DNA of 63,354 nucleotides from Bacteroidota bacterium (GCA_023399595.1 JAEWOR010000005.1:1-63354); one strand, 5' to 3'; positions 23,995 through 33,834 are shown, counted from the first letter of the stretch. A program made the numbers and translations. Notes: generated from the sequence alone by a model not told the origin.

Positions 23995-26562
23995 ATGGAA
24001 ATCGTATTACTATTGGCGATATTGGTTTTTGCAATTATTATACTGAGTAAGCAAAAACAAAATGCAAGTGAGAATCAAAAAAACATTAAAAATCTTGAAA
24101 CAAAAATAGATGATTTAAAGAAACAAATCACTTCTCGAAATATTGTTTTACAAGACGAGCAAAAAACTAATTTAACTTCAGGTGTAGCGCCAATTACTAG
24201 AGAAACCTATACAGAAAAAGAAGTTGAAACAGAGCCCGAGATTCAGCTTTCAGAAATTAGTGAAGACTATATTCAAGAAGAAATTCTTTCCACAGAAGAA
24301 CAATCTGCTATCGCAGCATTTAATTCTGATGACGCTCCAATAGAAATACATGAAGAAGCGCCACAATATACAATACCTCCAATTCCAGAGGTTGTAAAGG
24401 AAGAACCTAAAATTCCGCAAAAATCGTGGTTGGAAAAATTCAAAGAAAACAATCCCGATATCGAGAAATTCATTGGTGAAAACCTCATCAATAAGATTGG
24501 AATTTTGATATTAGTTTTAGGAATCAGCTTCTTCGTAAAATATGCCATCGATAAAGATTGGATTAATGAACCAGCCCGTGTAGGAATTGGTATTCTTACA
24601 GGTTCTATTGTAATGGGAGTTGCCCATCGTTTAAGGAAAAACTATGCAGCATTTAGTTCGGTTTTTGTAGGTGGAGCTATCAGTATTTTCTATCTCACCA
24701 TTGGTATTGCATTTCATGATTATCATTTGTTTAATCAAACGGTGACGTTTATCATTATGGTGGTGATTACTATTTTTAGTGCTTTTGTATCTGTTTCTTA
24801 CAACAGAAAAGAACTGGCAATTTTATCATTAATTGGTGGTTTTGCGGTTCCTTTTATGGTGAGTACAGGTGAAGGAAATTACAAAGTTCTCCTCACTTAT
24901 ATTGCGATTTTAAATGTAGGAATGCTCATTATTGCGTATTTTAAAAAATGGAATATTGTAACGCTTTTGGCCTTTTTATTCACGGTGATTCTTTATTCTT
25001 CATGGTTTGGAATGGAGTTTTATTCGCTTAAATTCCCTTATCAGGGAGCTTTAATTTTCGCAAGTATTTTTTATTTCATTTTCAGTATTGCAACGGTTAT
25101 TAATAATATTCGAAATAAAGGAACATTTACAAAGCTTGAATATTTCATTATGTTGGCCAATACTTTCTTCTATTTTGGAATGGGAGCAACTATTATCGAA
25201 AACTGGAACCCAGAATTTAAAGGTATTTTTACTATTGCTTTGGCTTTATACAACTTCGTTTTTGCAATTATTTTATATAGAAAATTTGGGATTAATAAAG
25301 ATGCTATTTATTTCTTATTGGGCTTAACTTTAACCTTTGTTACGCTTACTATTCCATTTCAATTTAATGGGAATTATATTACATTATTTTGGGCTTGTGA
25401 GGCTGTTTTATTATTATGGTTATCGCAAAAATCAAAGATTGGAATTTTTAAAGTGGGTGCTATAATTGTTCAAACTTTAATGTTGATGAGTTTGTTTATA
25501 GATTGGGCGCAAACCTATGGAGCTTATAATGAAGACCTTTATTTGAGACCGTTTTTAAACAAAATTTTTATTACGGGATCAGTTGCTTTAGGATCACTTG
25601 TTGCAACTTATTTCTTGTTGAAAAAAGAAAAAGAATCAACAAAATTTTACTTTCTAAACATCAATCCTAAAATTTACAGTTTTGTATCTGTTGTTTTGGC
25701 TGTATGTATTGGATATTTAGTGGGAATATTCGAAATTTCTTACCAAGCGGTTGGCTATTTTGTTAATTATTCCTCCGCAACTGCTTATCCTGTTTGGTAT
25801 CATTTTGTTTTCTGTGCAGCTGTTGTATTCTTCTTGCTTCGAACTAAAAAATCACCGCAAATTATCACTGCGCTTAGCATTTCATTGCTTAATGTTTTTC
25901 TATACATTACTGTTTTCTATCGATTAACATTCGATGAAATGATTACTAATTTCACTAGAAATTACAACAACGACAATGCATTTATCATCCATTATTTCAT
26001 ATTAGTTTGCGTGGCGTATTTCCTTTTTGTTTTAGTGAAATTCAGGAATAATAACGCTTTGTCTTTTGTTTTGAATCATAAAATTGCGTTGTGGGCATTG
26101 GCTTTCAGCATCGTTTATATTTTGAGTATTGAAGTCTTGATTCACGGATTGGTTTTCTCTGGAGACATCGTTAATCAAGTTGAATTGTCTAAAAAATTCC
26201 CGAATGTAAATGGGAATTGGGAGATGAATAAAAATATTTATATCGACAATCAGTTTTTAGCTGTGAAAACTCAAATTATTAAGATTGGATATCCTATTTT
26301 ATGGGGACTTTTGTCTTTTGTTTTCCTTATTATTGGTATCAAAAAACAAAATAAACAACTCCGTATTATCGCACTTTCATTACTAGGAATTACCATTGTT
26401 AAATTATTTTTCTACGATATTAAAAACGTTTCCGAAACAGGAAAAATCATTGCATTTATACTTTTAGGAGTGCTTATTTTGATTATCTCTTTTGTATATC
26501 AGAAAATTAAAAAATTAGTTATTGATGAACCTCAAGATAAAAAAGATGAAAAAAATATTTAG
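23995..26562 (+). CDS. DUF2339 polytopic membrane protein
   Basis: The 855-residue protein opens with one membrane segment (residues 2-18). A coiled-coil and acidic linker follow to about residue 160, and then more than 20 closely packed hydrophobic segments to the end. This is the DUF2339 arrangement; the GVGILTGSIVMGVAHRLRKNY-like segment is characteristic. Function is not established. It overlaps the following DUF3999 gene by 17 bases, and the DUF2339-DUF3999 pair recurs in bacteria, suggesting a joint envelope complex. Confidence 0.85.
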   Translation: MEIVLLLAILVFAIIILSKQKQNASENQKNIKNLETKIDDLKKQITSRNIVLQDEQKTNLTSGVAPITRETYTEKEVETEPEIQLSEISEDYIQEEILSTEEQSAIAAFNSDDAPIEIHEEAPQYTIPPIPEVVKEEPKIPQKSWLEKFKENNPDIEKFIGENLINKIGILILVLGISFFVKYAIDKDWINEPARVGIGILTGSIVMGVAHRLRKNYAAFSSVFVGGAISIFYLTIGIAFHDYHLFNQTVTFIIMVVITIFSAFVSVSYNRKELAILSLIGGFAVPFMVSTGEGNYKVLLTYIAILNVGMLIIAYFKKWNIVTLLAFLFTVILYSSWFGMEFYSLKFPYQGALIFASIFYFIFSIATVINNIRNKGTFTKLEYFIMLANTFFYFGMGATIIENWNPEFKGIFTIALALYNFVFAIILYRKFGINKDAIYFLLGLTLTFVTLTIPFQFNGNYITLFWACEAVLLLWLSQKSKIGIFKVGAIIVQTLMLMSLFIDWAQTYGAYNEDLYLRPFLNKIFITGSVALGSLVATYFLLKKEKESTKFYFLNINPKIYSFVSVVLAVCIGYLVGIFEISYQAVGYFVNYSSATAYPVWYHFVFCAAVVFFLLRTKKSPQIITALSISLLNVFLYITVFYRLTFDEMITNFTRNYNNDNAFIIHYFILVCVAYFLFVLVKFRNNNALSFVLNHKIALWALAFSIVYILSIEVLIHGLVFSGDIVNQVELSKKFPNVNGNWEMNKNIYIDNQFLAVKTQIIKIGYPILWGLLSFVFLIIGIKKQNKQLRIIALSLLGITIVKLFFYDIKNVSETGKIIAFILLGVLILIISFVYQKIKKLVIDEPQDKKDEKNI

Positions 26563-27766
26563 TTTATTAATTTTGCTTTTTATTTCTCAAATTGCTTTTT
26601 CACAGCAGTTTTCGGGAAAAATAAATGCTGTTTCTCAAAGTGGATTGCATCAAATTCAACTTTCACCAGAAGTACGCTCAGCAGCAAAAAATAATATCGA
26701 TTTTGTTAGAATTCTAGATTCCAAAAAAAATGAGGTTCCTTATGTTATTTTTAATGGAAAAACCAATAATTCTCAACTTGAAAACTTTGTTATCATCTCT
26801 AAAAAAGCGGTTCATAATGTTGCAACTTCTGTTATTGTTTCCAACGAAAACGGAATTAAATTAAATCATCTTAATTTAAAAATTGCCAATACGGAAGTTG
26901 ATAAAAAATACAGCATTAGTGGAAGTAATGACAATAAAGAATGGTTTGGATTGGTAAACAATCAAATGCTTACGAATTTAAATGAAGCTGGTAAAACCAG
27001 TGTGGAAAGAACTTTTAGTTTTCCTTTGAATAATTATAAATATTTGAAATTTGATTTTGTTGATAAAAACTCACTCCCTATTCATGTTTTAGAAGTAAAC
27101 TTGAAAAAGAATTCTACCGTCGAAAATTCTAAAATTGAACTTCAAAATTTTAATCAAAAAATTTCAACGGATAAAACCAACAAGAAAACTACGATAGGAA
27201 TTAGTTTTAAAACTCCACAAATTATCAATGGAATTCAGTTTGAAGTTGTGGCTCCGAATTATTATTTACGAGAGGCGAGAATAATTGTTCAACAAACTGG
27301 AAACAACAAAAAAAGAGCGGAAACTTATCCTGAAACAAAAAGTTTCTTTTCACTGAACTCTAAAACCGAAAATAAGTTTGAAATTTCTGAATTATTCACT
27401 AAAGATTTCATCATTGAGATCGATAATCAAGATAATCCCGAACTTCAAATTAAGAAGATTCAACTTTTCCAGAATCCCGTTAATATTCTTGCAGACCTTA
27501 AAGCTGGAGAAAATTATACCTTGAAAATTGATCCAAAACTGGAAGCTCCGAATTATGATTTAGCTCAATCAGGAATTAATTTCAACCAGAATTATCCTGC
27601 CGCAACTATTTCTTCATTAGAGAATATGGACAATTCTGAAAAAGAATTATCAGAAAAAACATTTTGGCAAAATCCTCTATTCATGTGGGTTTGTATTGTT
27701 TTGGCCGTTGTAATTATCGGCTATTTCTCGATTGCTATGATAAAAGATATGAACAAGGAAAATTAA
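26546..27766 (+). CDS. DUF3999-like periplasmic protein with C-terminal membrane anchor
   Basis: The start at 26546 gives a standard signal peptide (MKKIFSLLILLFISQIAFSQ); an ATG 24 bases earlier would add a charged stretch before it. The 406-residue product has a beta-rich periplasmic part, with discoidin/F5-8-like turns such as SGSNDNKEWFGLVNN, and a single membrane segment close to the C-terminus. It overlaps the end of the DUF2339 gene and is probably its translationally coupled partner. A terminator follows. Confidence 0.78.
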   Translation: MKKIFSLLILLFISQIAFSQQFSGKINAVSQSGLHQIQLSPEVRSAAKNNIDFVRILDSKKNEVPYVIFNGKTNNSQLENFVIISKKAVHNVATSVIVSNENGIKLNHLNLKIANTEVDKKYSISGSNDNKEWFGLVNNQMLTNLNEAGKTSVERTFSFPLNNYKYLKFDFVDKNSLPIHVLEVNLKKNSTVENSKIELQNFNQKISTDKTNKKTTIGISFKTPQIINGIQFEVVAPNYYLREARIIVQQTGNNKKRAETYPETKSFFSLNSKTENKFEISELFTKDFIIEIDNQDNPELQIKKIQLFQNPVNILADLKAGENYTLKIDPKLEAPNYDLAQSGINFNQNYPAATISSLENMDNSEKELSEKTFWQNPLFMWVCIVLAVVIIGYFSIAMIKDMNKEN

Positions 27767-27776
27767 AATGTAAAAA

Positions 27777-27809
27777 AACCTTCCACTTAAAGAAGGTTCT
27801 CTTTTTTTT
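27777..27809 (+). terminator. Terminator of the DUF2339-DUF3999 operon
   Basis: A 7-bp stem AACCTTC/GAAGGTT with an 8-nt loop is followed by CTC and eight T residues. Confidence 0.85.
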
Positions 27810-27930
27810 GAGAGTAGTTATAATAAAAATTTCCTTTCACCATCTTAGTCTTTTATAATGGCCTTTCATATAAGAATGAAAACTTTCATGATTATTAGTT
27901 ATATCAAAGATGACCATTTAATTGTTAAAA

Positions 27931-27956
27931 AAAAATACCCCAAAAGTGGTATTTTT
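27931..27956. promoter_or_regulatory. Perfect 9-bp inverted repeat upstream of the LuxR-type regulator
   Basis: AAAAATACC and GGTATTTTT pair perfectly around an 8-nt loop, about 40 bases 5' of the regulator start. GTTA and TAAC extend the symmetry less regularly. It could be an operator for an autoregulated regulator or a second transcription terminator. Confidence 0.4.
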
Positions 27957-27994
27957 AACATTTTTTAGTTATTTTTAACATTAATTATTAAATT

Positions 27995-28765
27995 ATGACT
28001 GCTGAGAAACATGCTCTTAATAAAGTTTGGAACAGTTACCCTGAAGTTTTTGGATCTGAAGAATCTCATATTAATACAAAAATGGTAAAGAAGATTGTTG
28101 CAGATACCTTTGCTATTGGTCCATTCTATTATTATACGCTCAATATTGGAGACAGCAGTCTATCAAATTGCTCAACAAGTATTTTAAATATTCATGGGTT
28201 TTCGGAAGCGCCGCAAAACTTGTTGCAAATTATTAATCTAATACATCCTGATGATCTTCAATATGTAATTGCTGCGGAAGAAGCAGCTATTTTACAAATA
28301 CTAAAAATGGGAGCAGAAAGCGCTTTAAAATTAAAGGTGAGCTATTGTTTTCGTATGAAAGTAGCGGATGGAAGTTATCATCTTTTTCACCATCAAGCGT
28401 TGCAAACAGTTTTAGATCAAAATGGACATATTCTTCAAGCTTTGAATATTCATACAAGGATTAATCATCTTACTAATGTTAATCTACATAATGTTACAAT
28501 TTCTGGTATTGATGATCGGGATGATTTTATTCAAATTAATGTTAATAATCAGTCTCAAGGTTTACAATTCTATGATATTCTTACCAAGCGAGAGCTTGAG
28601 ATTCTTTCTTTAATTGCTAGTGGACTTTCGACCGTTGAAATTTCTAATAAAATTTTTATCTCTGTTCATACCGTAAAAACGCACAGAAGGAATATTCTAC
28701 GGAAAACGCATACTAATAAAAGCTCTGAACTGATTAAAAAATGTATAGAATGGGGACTTATTTAA
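27995..28765 (+). CDS. LuxR-type response regulator with PAS-like sensor domain
   Basis: The 256-residue protein has a PAS-like N-terminal domain (about residues 40-160, with NIHGFSEAPQNLLQIINLIH and CFRMKVADGSYHLFHHQAL). It ends in a GerE/LuxR DNA-binding domain (LTKRELEILSLIASGLSTVE, then ISVHTVKTHRRNI). The receiver domain of classical response regulators is absent. Such flavobacterial regulators are often autonomous one-component sensors. It stands upstream of the MpaB-type oxygenase on the same strand, separated by 57 bases, so it may regulate it. Confidence 0.85.
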   Translation: MTAEKHALNKVWNSYPEVFGSEESHINTKMVKKIVADTFAIGPFYYYTLNIGDSSLSNCSTSILNIHGFSEAPQNLLQIINLIHPDDLQYVIAAEEAAILQILKMGAESALKLKVSYCFRMKVADGSYHLFHHQALQTVLDQNGHILQALNIHTRINHLTNVNLHNVTISGIDDRDDFIQINVNNQSQGLQFYDILTKRELEILSLIASGLSTVEISNKIFISVHTVKTHRRNILRKTHTNKSSELIKKCIEWGLI

Positions 28766-28822
28766 AGTCTGTTGTATAAATATCATTCTTTCATTATTAT
28801 TTAAATCTCTTACCTTAGGGGT

Positions 28823-30022
28823 ATGAATTTTTCTGCGCTACAACCCGTATTTTCTAATGCAAAACATTTTCGAGATTTCTGGACGATAGGAAATGGTAAA
28901 CACATGCAACAATGGAGTAATGCAAACCTTAATTTTGATCAATTTGACCGTTTCAAGGGATTGTATTACCATACTGATGATTTAGCCGATGAGGTGGTAA
29001 AATATTTTTTTTTCAAAAAAAGCTTTCGAGAGGCAAGTTTAGAAATTGAAAATTATATTACAAAAGGGGTAGGTTTTAATGATGTAAGCACTCCTGAAAG
29101 TGTGAAAAAGCTATTCCTACAAACACAAGAAATTCCTTCTTGGGTGGATTGGAACCTTATGGAAAGTGGAGCTAGTTTGTGTAGACGAGCAGGCTTAAAT
29201 TCCCTCATTGTTCTACGTGATTATACATTAATGGGTGGGTATGACTATGCCTATCTTACAAAACCTCTAATATTTACTGAGGCTTTAAAAAAAGGAGCTG
29301 TAAAGCGCTTAGCTGATACTTTAAATTTTTGGGTAAATGTTACAAGAAAAGATGCTCTCCATTTGCATCAAAAAGGTTATGAAATGACAATTAAAACAAG
29401 ATTAATTCATTCCTATTCCCGATTAATGATTTTAGATAAAAGAAAAGATTGGAATACTGAAAAATGGGGATTTCCAATTAATTCTTGGGATATGATGGCT
29501 ACTTATATTGGCTTTTCATTGGTTTTTCTTCATGGTCTCAAAAAATTAGATTTGTCTATTTCTGAACAGGAAGAAAAAGGACATTTCATGCTTTGGAAAT
29601 ATATTGGTTACTTACTAGGAATTCCTGTAGAAATACTTCCTAATGATAAAAAAGAAGCCACTGAATTTTTCTATTTATGGACTTCTATTCAACCTCCTTC
29701 TGATAAAGATTCTGTTTTATTAGCAAAGTCTCTTTTGGATGAAAATTTAGAAGCTACCTTTTTAAAGTTTAAATTTCAACGCAAAATTTTACGTAAACTT
29801 CATGCTTCAATGAATTGGTTTTTACTAGATAAAGATGTAAACGAACGACTAGAAATTCCTAAAATAATGCTTCCTCGTATATTTCCCAACTTAATTAGGT
29901 TTAGAAATCGTTGGTTTCAGAAGTTTAATACCCCTGAAAAGCAAATAAAAATTGGTGGTGACGCTCAAGAAAAAGTTCTGGAAGATTATTTGAAAATAGC
30001 ACCAAGAAATGTGCATAACTAA
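28823..30022 (+). CDS. MpaB/rubber-oxygenase family protein (DUF2236)
   Basis: The 399-residue protein matches the ER-bound oxygenase MpaB / latex-clearing protein (Lcp) catalytic domain. A helical bundle contains RLIHSYSRLMILDKRK followed by WGFPINSWDMMATYIGFS, the region with the invariant Gly-Pro-Ile-Asn and Asp. Lcp is a heme b dioxygenase that cleaves polyisoprene, and MpaB cleaves a prenyl side chain, so oxidation of an isoprenoid substrate is a reasonable guess but not shown. No signal peptide is visible. It follows the LuxR-type regulator. Confidence 0.72.
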   Translation: MNFSALQPVFSNAKHFRDFWTIGNGKHMQQWSNANLNFDQFDRFKGLYYHTDDLADEVVKYFFFKKSFREASLEIENYITKGVGFNDVSTPESVKKLFLQTQEIPSWVDWNLMESGASLCRRAGLNSLIVLRDYTLMGGYDYAYLTKPLIFTEALKKGAVKRLADTLNFWVNVTRKDALHLHQKGYEMTIKTRLIHSYSRLMILDKRKDWNTEKWGFPINSWDMMATYIGFSLVFLHGLKKLDLSISEQEEKGHFMLWKYIGYLLGIPVEILPNDKKEATEFFYLWTSIQPPSDKDSVLLAKSLLDENLEATFLKFKFQRKILRKLHASMNWFLLDKDVNERLEIPKIMLPRIFPNLIRFRNRWFQKFNTPEKQIKIGGDAQEKVLEDYLKIAPRNVHN

Positions 30023-30068
30023 ATTCTTCACTAACAAGTATTTTGTTATTTTTCAGAAATTATTTCCG

Positions 30069-30076
30069 TATTTTTG
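30069..30076 (+). promoter_or_regulatory. Bacteroidota -7 promoter box for recA
   Basis: TATTTTTG matches TAnnTTTG and ends 18 bases before the recA start. No LexA-type operator was recognised around it. Confidence 0.55.
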
Positions 30077-30094
30077 AAAAAATTATATTGATAA

Positions 30095-31099
30095 ATGAGC
30101 AACGCAGACGATAAAAAGAAAGCACTTGCATTAGTGCTGGAAAAACTAGATAAAACTTACGGAAAAGGAACGGTAATGACTTTGGGTGATGATTCTGTAG
30201 ATCATACAATAGAGGTTATTCCTTCTGGTTCTTTGGGATTAGATTTGGCTTTGGGAGTTGGAGGTTATCCAAAAGGAAGAGTGATAGAAATCTACGGTCC
30301 AGAATCTTCAGGTAAAACAACTTTAACGCTTCATGCTATTGCGGAAGCTCAAAAACAAGGTGGAATTGCTGCATTCATCGATGCGGAACATGCCTTCGAT
30401 AGAACTTATGCCGCTAAATTAGGAATCGATTTAGAAAACCTAATTATTTCTCAACCTGACAACGGTGAACAAGCTTTGGAAATTGCTGATAATTTGATTC
30501 GTTCTGGAGCAATCGACATTGTAGTCATTGACTCAGTAGCTGCATTAACGCCAAAAGCGGAGATTGAAGGCGAAATGGGAGATTCTAAAATGGGTCTTCA
30601 TGCACGTTTGATGTCTCAAGCTTTGCGAAAATTAACGGCAACTATTTCAAGAACAAAATGTACGGTTATCTTCATCAACCAGTTGAGAGAGAAAATTGGT
30701 GTAATGTTCGGAAATCCTGAAACTACTACGGGTGGTAACGCTCTTAAATTCTATGCATCTGTAAGAATTGATATCAGAAAAGCTTCTGCACCTATTAAAA
30801 ATGGTGATGAAGCAATTGGTTCTAGAGTGAAAGTGAAAATTGTAAAAAATAAAGTGGCTCCTCCTTTCAAAATGGCGGAATTCGACATTATGTATGGTGA
30901 AGGGGTTTCTAAAACAGGAGAAATTCTAGATCAAGCGGTAGAAATGGGCATCGTGAAGAAAAGTGGTTCTTGGTTCAGCTATGCAGAAACTAAATTAGGT
31001 CAAGGTCGTGATGCTGTAAAAGAAGTATTGAAAGACAATCCTGAATTAGCAGAAGAACTTGAAAATAAAATTAAAGAGGAAATTGCTGCGAAAAAATAA
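30095..31099 (+). CDS. recA: Recombinase RecA
   Basis: RecA forms filaments on single-stranded DNA for homologous recombination and SOS signalling. The 334-residue protein shows the Walker A GPESSGKTT, the DNA-binding loop region MGDSKMGLHARLMSQALRKL, FINQLREKIGVMFGNPETTT and TGGNALKFYASVRIDI. The C-terminal tail is acidic and lysine-rich as usual. It is followed by two strong palindromes and then by the convergent htpG gene. Confidence 0.98.
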   Translation: MSNADDKKKALALVLEKLDKTYGKGTVMTLGDDSVDHTIEVIPSGSLGLDLALGVGGYPKGRVIEIYGPESSGKTTLTLHAIAEAQKQGGIAAFIDAEHAFDRTYAAKLGIDLENLIISQPDNGEQALEIADNLIRSGAIDIVVIDSVAALTPKAEIEGEMGDSKMGLHARLMSQALRKLTATISRTKCTVIFINQLREKIGVMFGNPETTTGGNALKFYASVRIDIRKASAPIKNGDEAIGSRVKVKIVKNKVAPPFKMAEFDIMYGEGVSKTGEILDQAVEMGIVKKSGSWFSYAETKLGQGRDAVKEVLKDNPELAEELENKIKEEIAAKK

Positions 31100-31124
31100 A
31101 AGCTTTAGTTTTCTTATGAAAACA

Positions 31125-31155
31125 GTTTCGGCGAGATCTTTGGTCTCGCCGAAAC
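31125..31155. repeat. Perfect 12-bp inverted repeat, GC-rich
   Basis: GTTTCGGCGAGA and TCTCGCCGAAAC pair perfectly around TCTTTGG, 25 bases after the recA stop. No T-run follows, so it is more like a dispersed palindromic repeat than a canonical terminator. Confidence 0.7.
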
Positions 31156-31168
31156 TCGTTTATATATT

Positions 31169-31201
31169 AGCCTTGTCAAGGTTTAAAACCTTGACAAGGC
31201 T
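31169..31201. repeat. Near-perfect palindrome with 16-bp arms
   Basis: AGCCTTGTCAAGGTTT and AAACCTTGACAAGGCT are separated by one base, 14 bases from the preceding palindrome. It is flanked by AAAAAA to the right and lies 17 bases from the htpG stop, so it may also terminate both convergent genes. Confidence 0.75.
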
Positions 31202-31217
31202 TAAAAAATTCAAAAAA

Positions 31218-33107
31218 TTACTTTTTCAATTGCTCATAACTTCTAGCAATAAAATCATTAAGATCTTTTCCTTTCAACAAATTTTGAGAAAGTTTTGCTA
31301 AATCTAAAGCATACTGAATTTTAGAATTTTTCGTTTCTTCATTGTCGGATTTCAGAATTTCAGATGCGAAATCAGAGTTAGAATTCACCACCAAATTGTA
31401 CATTTCTGGGAAACCACCCATCCCGAACATTCCGCCACCGCCAGTTGCTTGCATATCTTTCATACGACGCATGAATTCAGGTTGCGTAATCACAAACGGA
31501 GCATCATCACTTGCTAAATCTTCCAACTGAACCGTGAATTTCTGATCATTTACCGCCTTTTCAATGTCTTTTTTCAACGTTTCTTTTTCAGTTTCATTTA
31601 ATTTAGAGATGAGTGGTTCGTCCTTTTTAATTAAATTATTCAAATGATCGGCGTCTACTCTTGCGAAAGAAATTTTCTCTTTAGACGTTTCTAATTTTTG
31701 AATTAAATGGGGTACTATTGGTGAATCCAATAATAAAACCTCATAACCTTTGTCTTTAGCAGCTTGGATGTAAGAATATTGTTCATCGGTATTTGAAGCA
31801 TAAAGAATTACAAAATTTCCGTCTTTATCCGTTTGGTTGGCTTTCAATTTTTCTTCCAATTCGTTCCAAAGGTAATATTTACCATCAGTGGTTGGATACA
31901 GCGCAAATTTATCCGATTTTTCGTAGAATTTCTCCTCAGAAATCATTCCATATTCGATCACTACTTTAATGTCGTTCCATTTTTGTTCGTAATCTTCACG
32001 GTTTTCATTGAAAAGTGAAACCATTTTGTCGGCAACTTTTTTGGTAATGTAAGAAGAGATTTTCTTCACTGCTCCATCGGCTTGTAAATACGAACGAGAA
32101 ACATTTAACGGAATATCTGGAGAATCAATTACTCCTCTCAAAAGCATCAAGAAATCGGGAACAATTCCTTTCACTTCATCGGTTACAAAAACTTGATTTT
32201 GGTATAATTGAATTTTATCTTTCTCAATATTTAAATTGTTGGAAAGTTTTGGGAAATATAAAATCCCCGTTAAATTAAACGGATAATCCACATTCAAATG
32301 AATATTGAAAAGTGGCTCCTCGAACTGCATTGGATACAATTCGTGGTAAAATTTGGTGTAATCCTCACTCGTTAATTCACTTGGGGCAATTGTCCACGCA
32401 GGAGTTGGATTGTTGATGATATTGTCCACTTCTTCCGTTTCGGGCTTAGTTCCTTCTGGAGCATCTTCTGGAAGTGGGAGAGTGTGCGTTTTTGTTCCAA
32501 ATTTAATAGGAACAGGCATGAATTTGTTGTATTTCAGCAATAGTTCACGGATTTTTCCTTCCTCCAAAAACTCGGTAGAATCTTCAGCGATATGAAGGAT
32601 GATTTCTGTTCCTCTTTCAGTTTTAGAACTTTCCTCAAGGCTAAATTCTGGACTTCCATCGCAAATCCAATGAACAGCCGGCTCATCTTTATACGATTTA
32701 GTGATGATTTCCACTTGGCTTGCCACCATAAAAGCGGAATAAAAACCAAGACCGAAATGCCCAATAATTCCTGAATCTTTCGCCGAATCTTTATATTTTT
32801 CTAAAAATTCTTCAGCTCCCGAAAAAGCCACTTGGTTGATGTATTTTTCCACTTCTTCACCCGTCATTCCCAAACCCTGGTCGATGATGTGAAGGGTTTT
32901 ATTTTCTTTGTCAATTTTTACTTCGATTTTTGGATTTCCGTACTCAACATGAGCTTCTCCAATGGAAGTAAGATGTTTTAATTTTAAAGTGGCATCCGTC
33001 GCATTTGAGATTAATTCTCTCAAAAATATTTCGTGATCGCTGTATAAGAATTTTTTGATGAGCGGGAAGATGTTTTCCACGCTAACATTAATGTTTCCTT
33101 TTGTCAT
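31218..33107 (-). CDS. htpG: Molecular chaperone HtpG (Hsp90)
   Basis: HtpG is the bacterial Hsp90, an ATP-dependent chaperone for late folding steps. The start at 33107 gives MTKGNINVSVENIFPLIKK; an upstream ATG at 33164 adds 19 unrelated residues lying in the methyltransferase end. The N-terminal GHKL ATPase shows FLRELISNATDATLKL and GHFGLGFYSAFMVA. The middle domain has RGVIDSPDIPLNVSRSYLQ. At 629 residues it is of normal length. It starts 10 bases after a methyltransferase gene. Confidence 0.96.
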   Translation of the reverse strand: MTKGNINVSVENIFPLIKKFLYSDHEIFLRELISNATDATLKLKHLTSIGEAHVEYGNPKIEVKIDKENKTLHIIDQGLGMTGEEVEKYINQVAFSGAEEFLEKYKDSAKDSGIIGHFGLGFYSAFMVASQVEIITKSYKDEPAVHWICDGSPEFSLEESSKTERGTEIILHIAEDSTEFLEEGKIRELLLKYNKFMPVPIKFGTKTHTLPLPEDAPEGTKPETEEVDNIINNPTPAWTIAPSELTSEDYTKFYHELYPMQFEEPLFNIHLNVDYPFNLTGILYFPKLSNNLNIEKDKIQLYQNQVFVTDEVKGIVPDFLMLLRGVIDSPDIPLNVSRSYLQADGAVKKISSYITKKVADKMVSLFNENREDYEQKWNDIKVVIEYGMISEEKFYEKSDKFALYPTTDGKYYLWNELEEKLKANQTDKDGNFVILYASNTDEQYSYIQAAKDKGYEVLLLDSPIVPHLIQKLETSKEKISFARVDADHLNNLIKKDEPLISKLNETEKETLKKDIEKAVNDQKFTVQLEDLASDDAPFVITQPEFMRRMKDMQATGGGGMFGMGGFPEMYNLVVNSNSDFASEILKSDNEETKNSKIQYALDLAKLSQNLLKGKDLNDFIARSYEQLKK

Positions 33108-33117
33108 TGTATGTTTG

Positions 33118-33723
33118 TTAAATTTTTTTGAAGTTACAATAGATGAAATTTTGCTGAGTTTCAAAGGGTGTTTGATGGTCTTCGGTGAAGCATTCTACTT
33201 TTTCAAAATGATCTTTGAGAAGGTTGACAAAGCTTTCTTCGTTGTATTGAGTGATTTCTAAACCACTGCATTTTAAAGGTCCATCTTTTGAAAATGTACT
33301 GATGATGAGGTTTCCATCCAAATGATTGTTCAATAAAGAAACATATTTTTGAATGTCTTTTTCCGAAGTCAGAAAATGAAAAGTCGCTCTATCATGCCAA
33401 ATATCGTAGTTTTCTGAAGGTTGAAATTCAGTAACGTCAGAAACAATCCATTTTATTTTGTTCGAATTTTCACCGAGACGTTTTTGCGCTCCTTCAATCG
33501 CAGATTTGGAAATATTGAGAACGCTAATATTTTCAAAACCTTCATCTAATAAAGCCTGAATAAAACTTCCATCGCTACCGCCAATATCAATAATTTTTGC
33601 TGATTTATCGGCGTTTAAAGAACGAATCAAACGAAGGGAAGTGGTGTATTCTTCTTGCGTCCAACTCATTTGGTCAGGCGTTTTAGTTTCGTATACATTT
33701 TCCCAGTGTTCTTTGTTGCTCAT
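33118..33723 (-). CDS. Class I SAM-dependent methyltransferase
   Basis: The 201-residue protein begins HWENVYETKTPDQMSWTQEE, the entry signature of a small methyltransferase group. It carries the SAM-binding motif IIDIGGSDGSFIQALLDEG (motif I with GGSDG in place of GxGxG), VSDVTEFQP and WHDRATFHFLTSEKD. Such proteins methylate small molecules such as thiols, tellurite or metalloids in related families; the substrate here is unknown. The start at 33723 was chosen because the longer frame adds unconserved residues. It lies upstream of htpG and is probably co-transcribed. Confidence 0.8.
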   Translation of the reverse strand: MSNKEHWENVYETKTPDQMSWTQEEYTTSLRLIRSLNADKSAKIIDIGGSDGSFIQALLDEGFENISVLNISKSAIEGAQKRLGENSNKIKWIVSDVTEFQPSENYDIWHDRATFHFLTSEKDIQKYVSLLNNHLDGNLIISTFSKDGPLKCSGLEITQYNEESFVNLLKDHFEKVECFTEDHQTPFETQQNFIYCNFKKI

Positions 33724-33800
33724 AAAATTTGTTTGTAGTTTTTGTTCAAAAAAAATACCATCAAAAATAAAGTGACAAATTGGCAAGGAGGAATGGTTTG

Positions 33801-33834
33801 AGTTCCAGCGGCGGCGAAGCCGCCGCTGGAAACT
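33801..33834. repeat. GC-rich perfect 13-bp hairpin
   Basis: TTCCAGCGGCGGC and GCCGCCGCTGGAA pair perfectly around GAA, an exceptional GC content for this genome. AGT/ACT extends the symmetry past one bulged base. It lies between the methyltransferase gene and the gap terminator. Confidence 0.7.
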
